From assembly GCA_910588285.1 (NCBI GenBank), contig CAJUQB010000028.1:44318-49803 (forward strand): a stretch of DNA of 5,486 bases, given 5' to 3'. A program made the translations under genes and the position numbers. Of the stretch, positions 5,407 through 5,486 are shown piece after piece. Source of the DNA: an uncultured Lachnospiraceae bacterium (GTDB lineage Bacteria; Bacillota; Clostridia; Lachnospirales; Lachnospiraceae). The stretch's first letter is position 1, and each line of letters begins with the position of its first letter. The notes under the pieces are model-generated. The model saw only the letters and a program-made list of their open reading frames with translations, was not told the DNA's origin and did not search any database.

Positions 5407-5486
5407 ATTATTTAATTCGTCTATTGTATCGGATGATTAGGTAGTCAAAAGGGTATTTGTTATTTTATCCTTTTCACGATAGGACT

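Noticed and set aside
5421..5454. TTGACT and TACAAT upstream of the DUF1016 gene as a promoter
   Set aside because: The spacer is only 14 bp, too short for a sigma-A promoter, and the gene start itself is doubtful.

Overview
The window reads as a chromosomal segment of a Gram-positive Bacillota, most likely a Lachnospiraceae-type gut clostridium. The basis is the PyrH sequence style, the strong AGGAGG-type ribosome binding sites, and a moderate-GC core next to AT-rich accessory DNA. I see no rRNA, tRNA, CRISPR array or intact transposase. Every gene I can support lies on the minus strand, so transcription runs from high to low coordinates.

Region 1 (1-2500) is a compact housekeeping or envelope operon. 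In transcription order it holds a membrane-anchored polysaccharide deacetylase (1445-2452), a bactofilin with a long charged linker (410-1426) and the first 132 codons of UMP kinase pyrH (1-397, running off the window). Gaps are 18 and 12 bp and each gene has a good ribosome binding site. An extended -10 promoter candidate lies at 2492-2500.

Region 2 (about 2500-5486) is much more AT-rich and looks like an accessory island of toxin-antitoxin or defence-type modules and their debris. In transcription order it holds a YhcG/DUF1016-family nuclease lacking most of its N-terminal domain (4645-5406), repeat copy B (4429-4590), an intrinsic terminator (4381-4432), a degenerate coding fragment (4134-4253), a class I Fic module made of a VbhA-like antitoxin (3902-4072) and a Fic protein (3125-3892), repeat copy A (2915-3082), a frameshifted BrnT toxin relic (about 2824-2927), and a 59-codon fragment of an unknown protein (2676-2855).

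The least expected feature is the pair of about 165-bp direct repeats. Each sits just downstream of a defence-type gene in the same orientation. They share identical outer blocks of 50 and 79 bp but differ in the middle, where most of the substitutions are transitions. In both copies the middle forms a 7-bp hairpin with a 10-nt loop. One stem pair changes in a compensatory way, and another stays paired only in the minus-strand RNA, as G-U. This suggests a structured RNA or a recombination or processing element shared by the modules, though two copies are little evidence.
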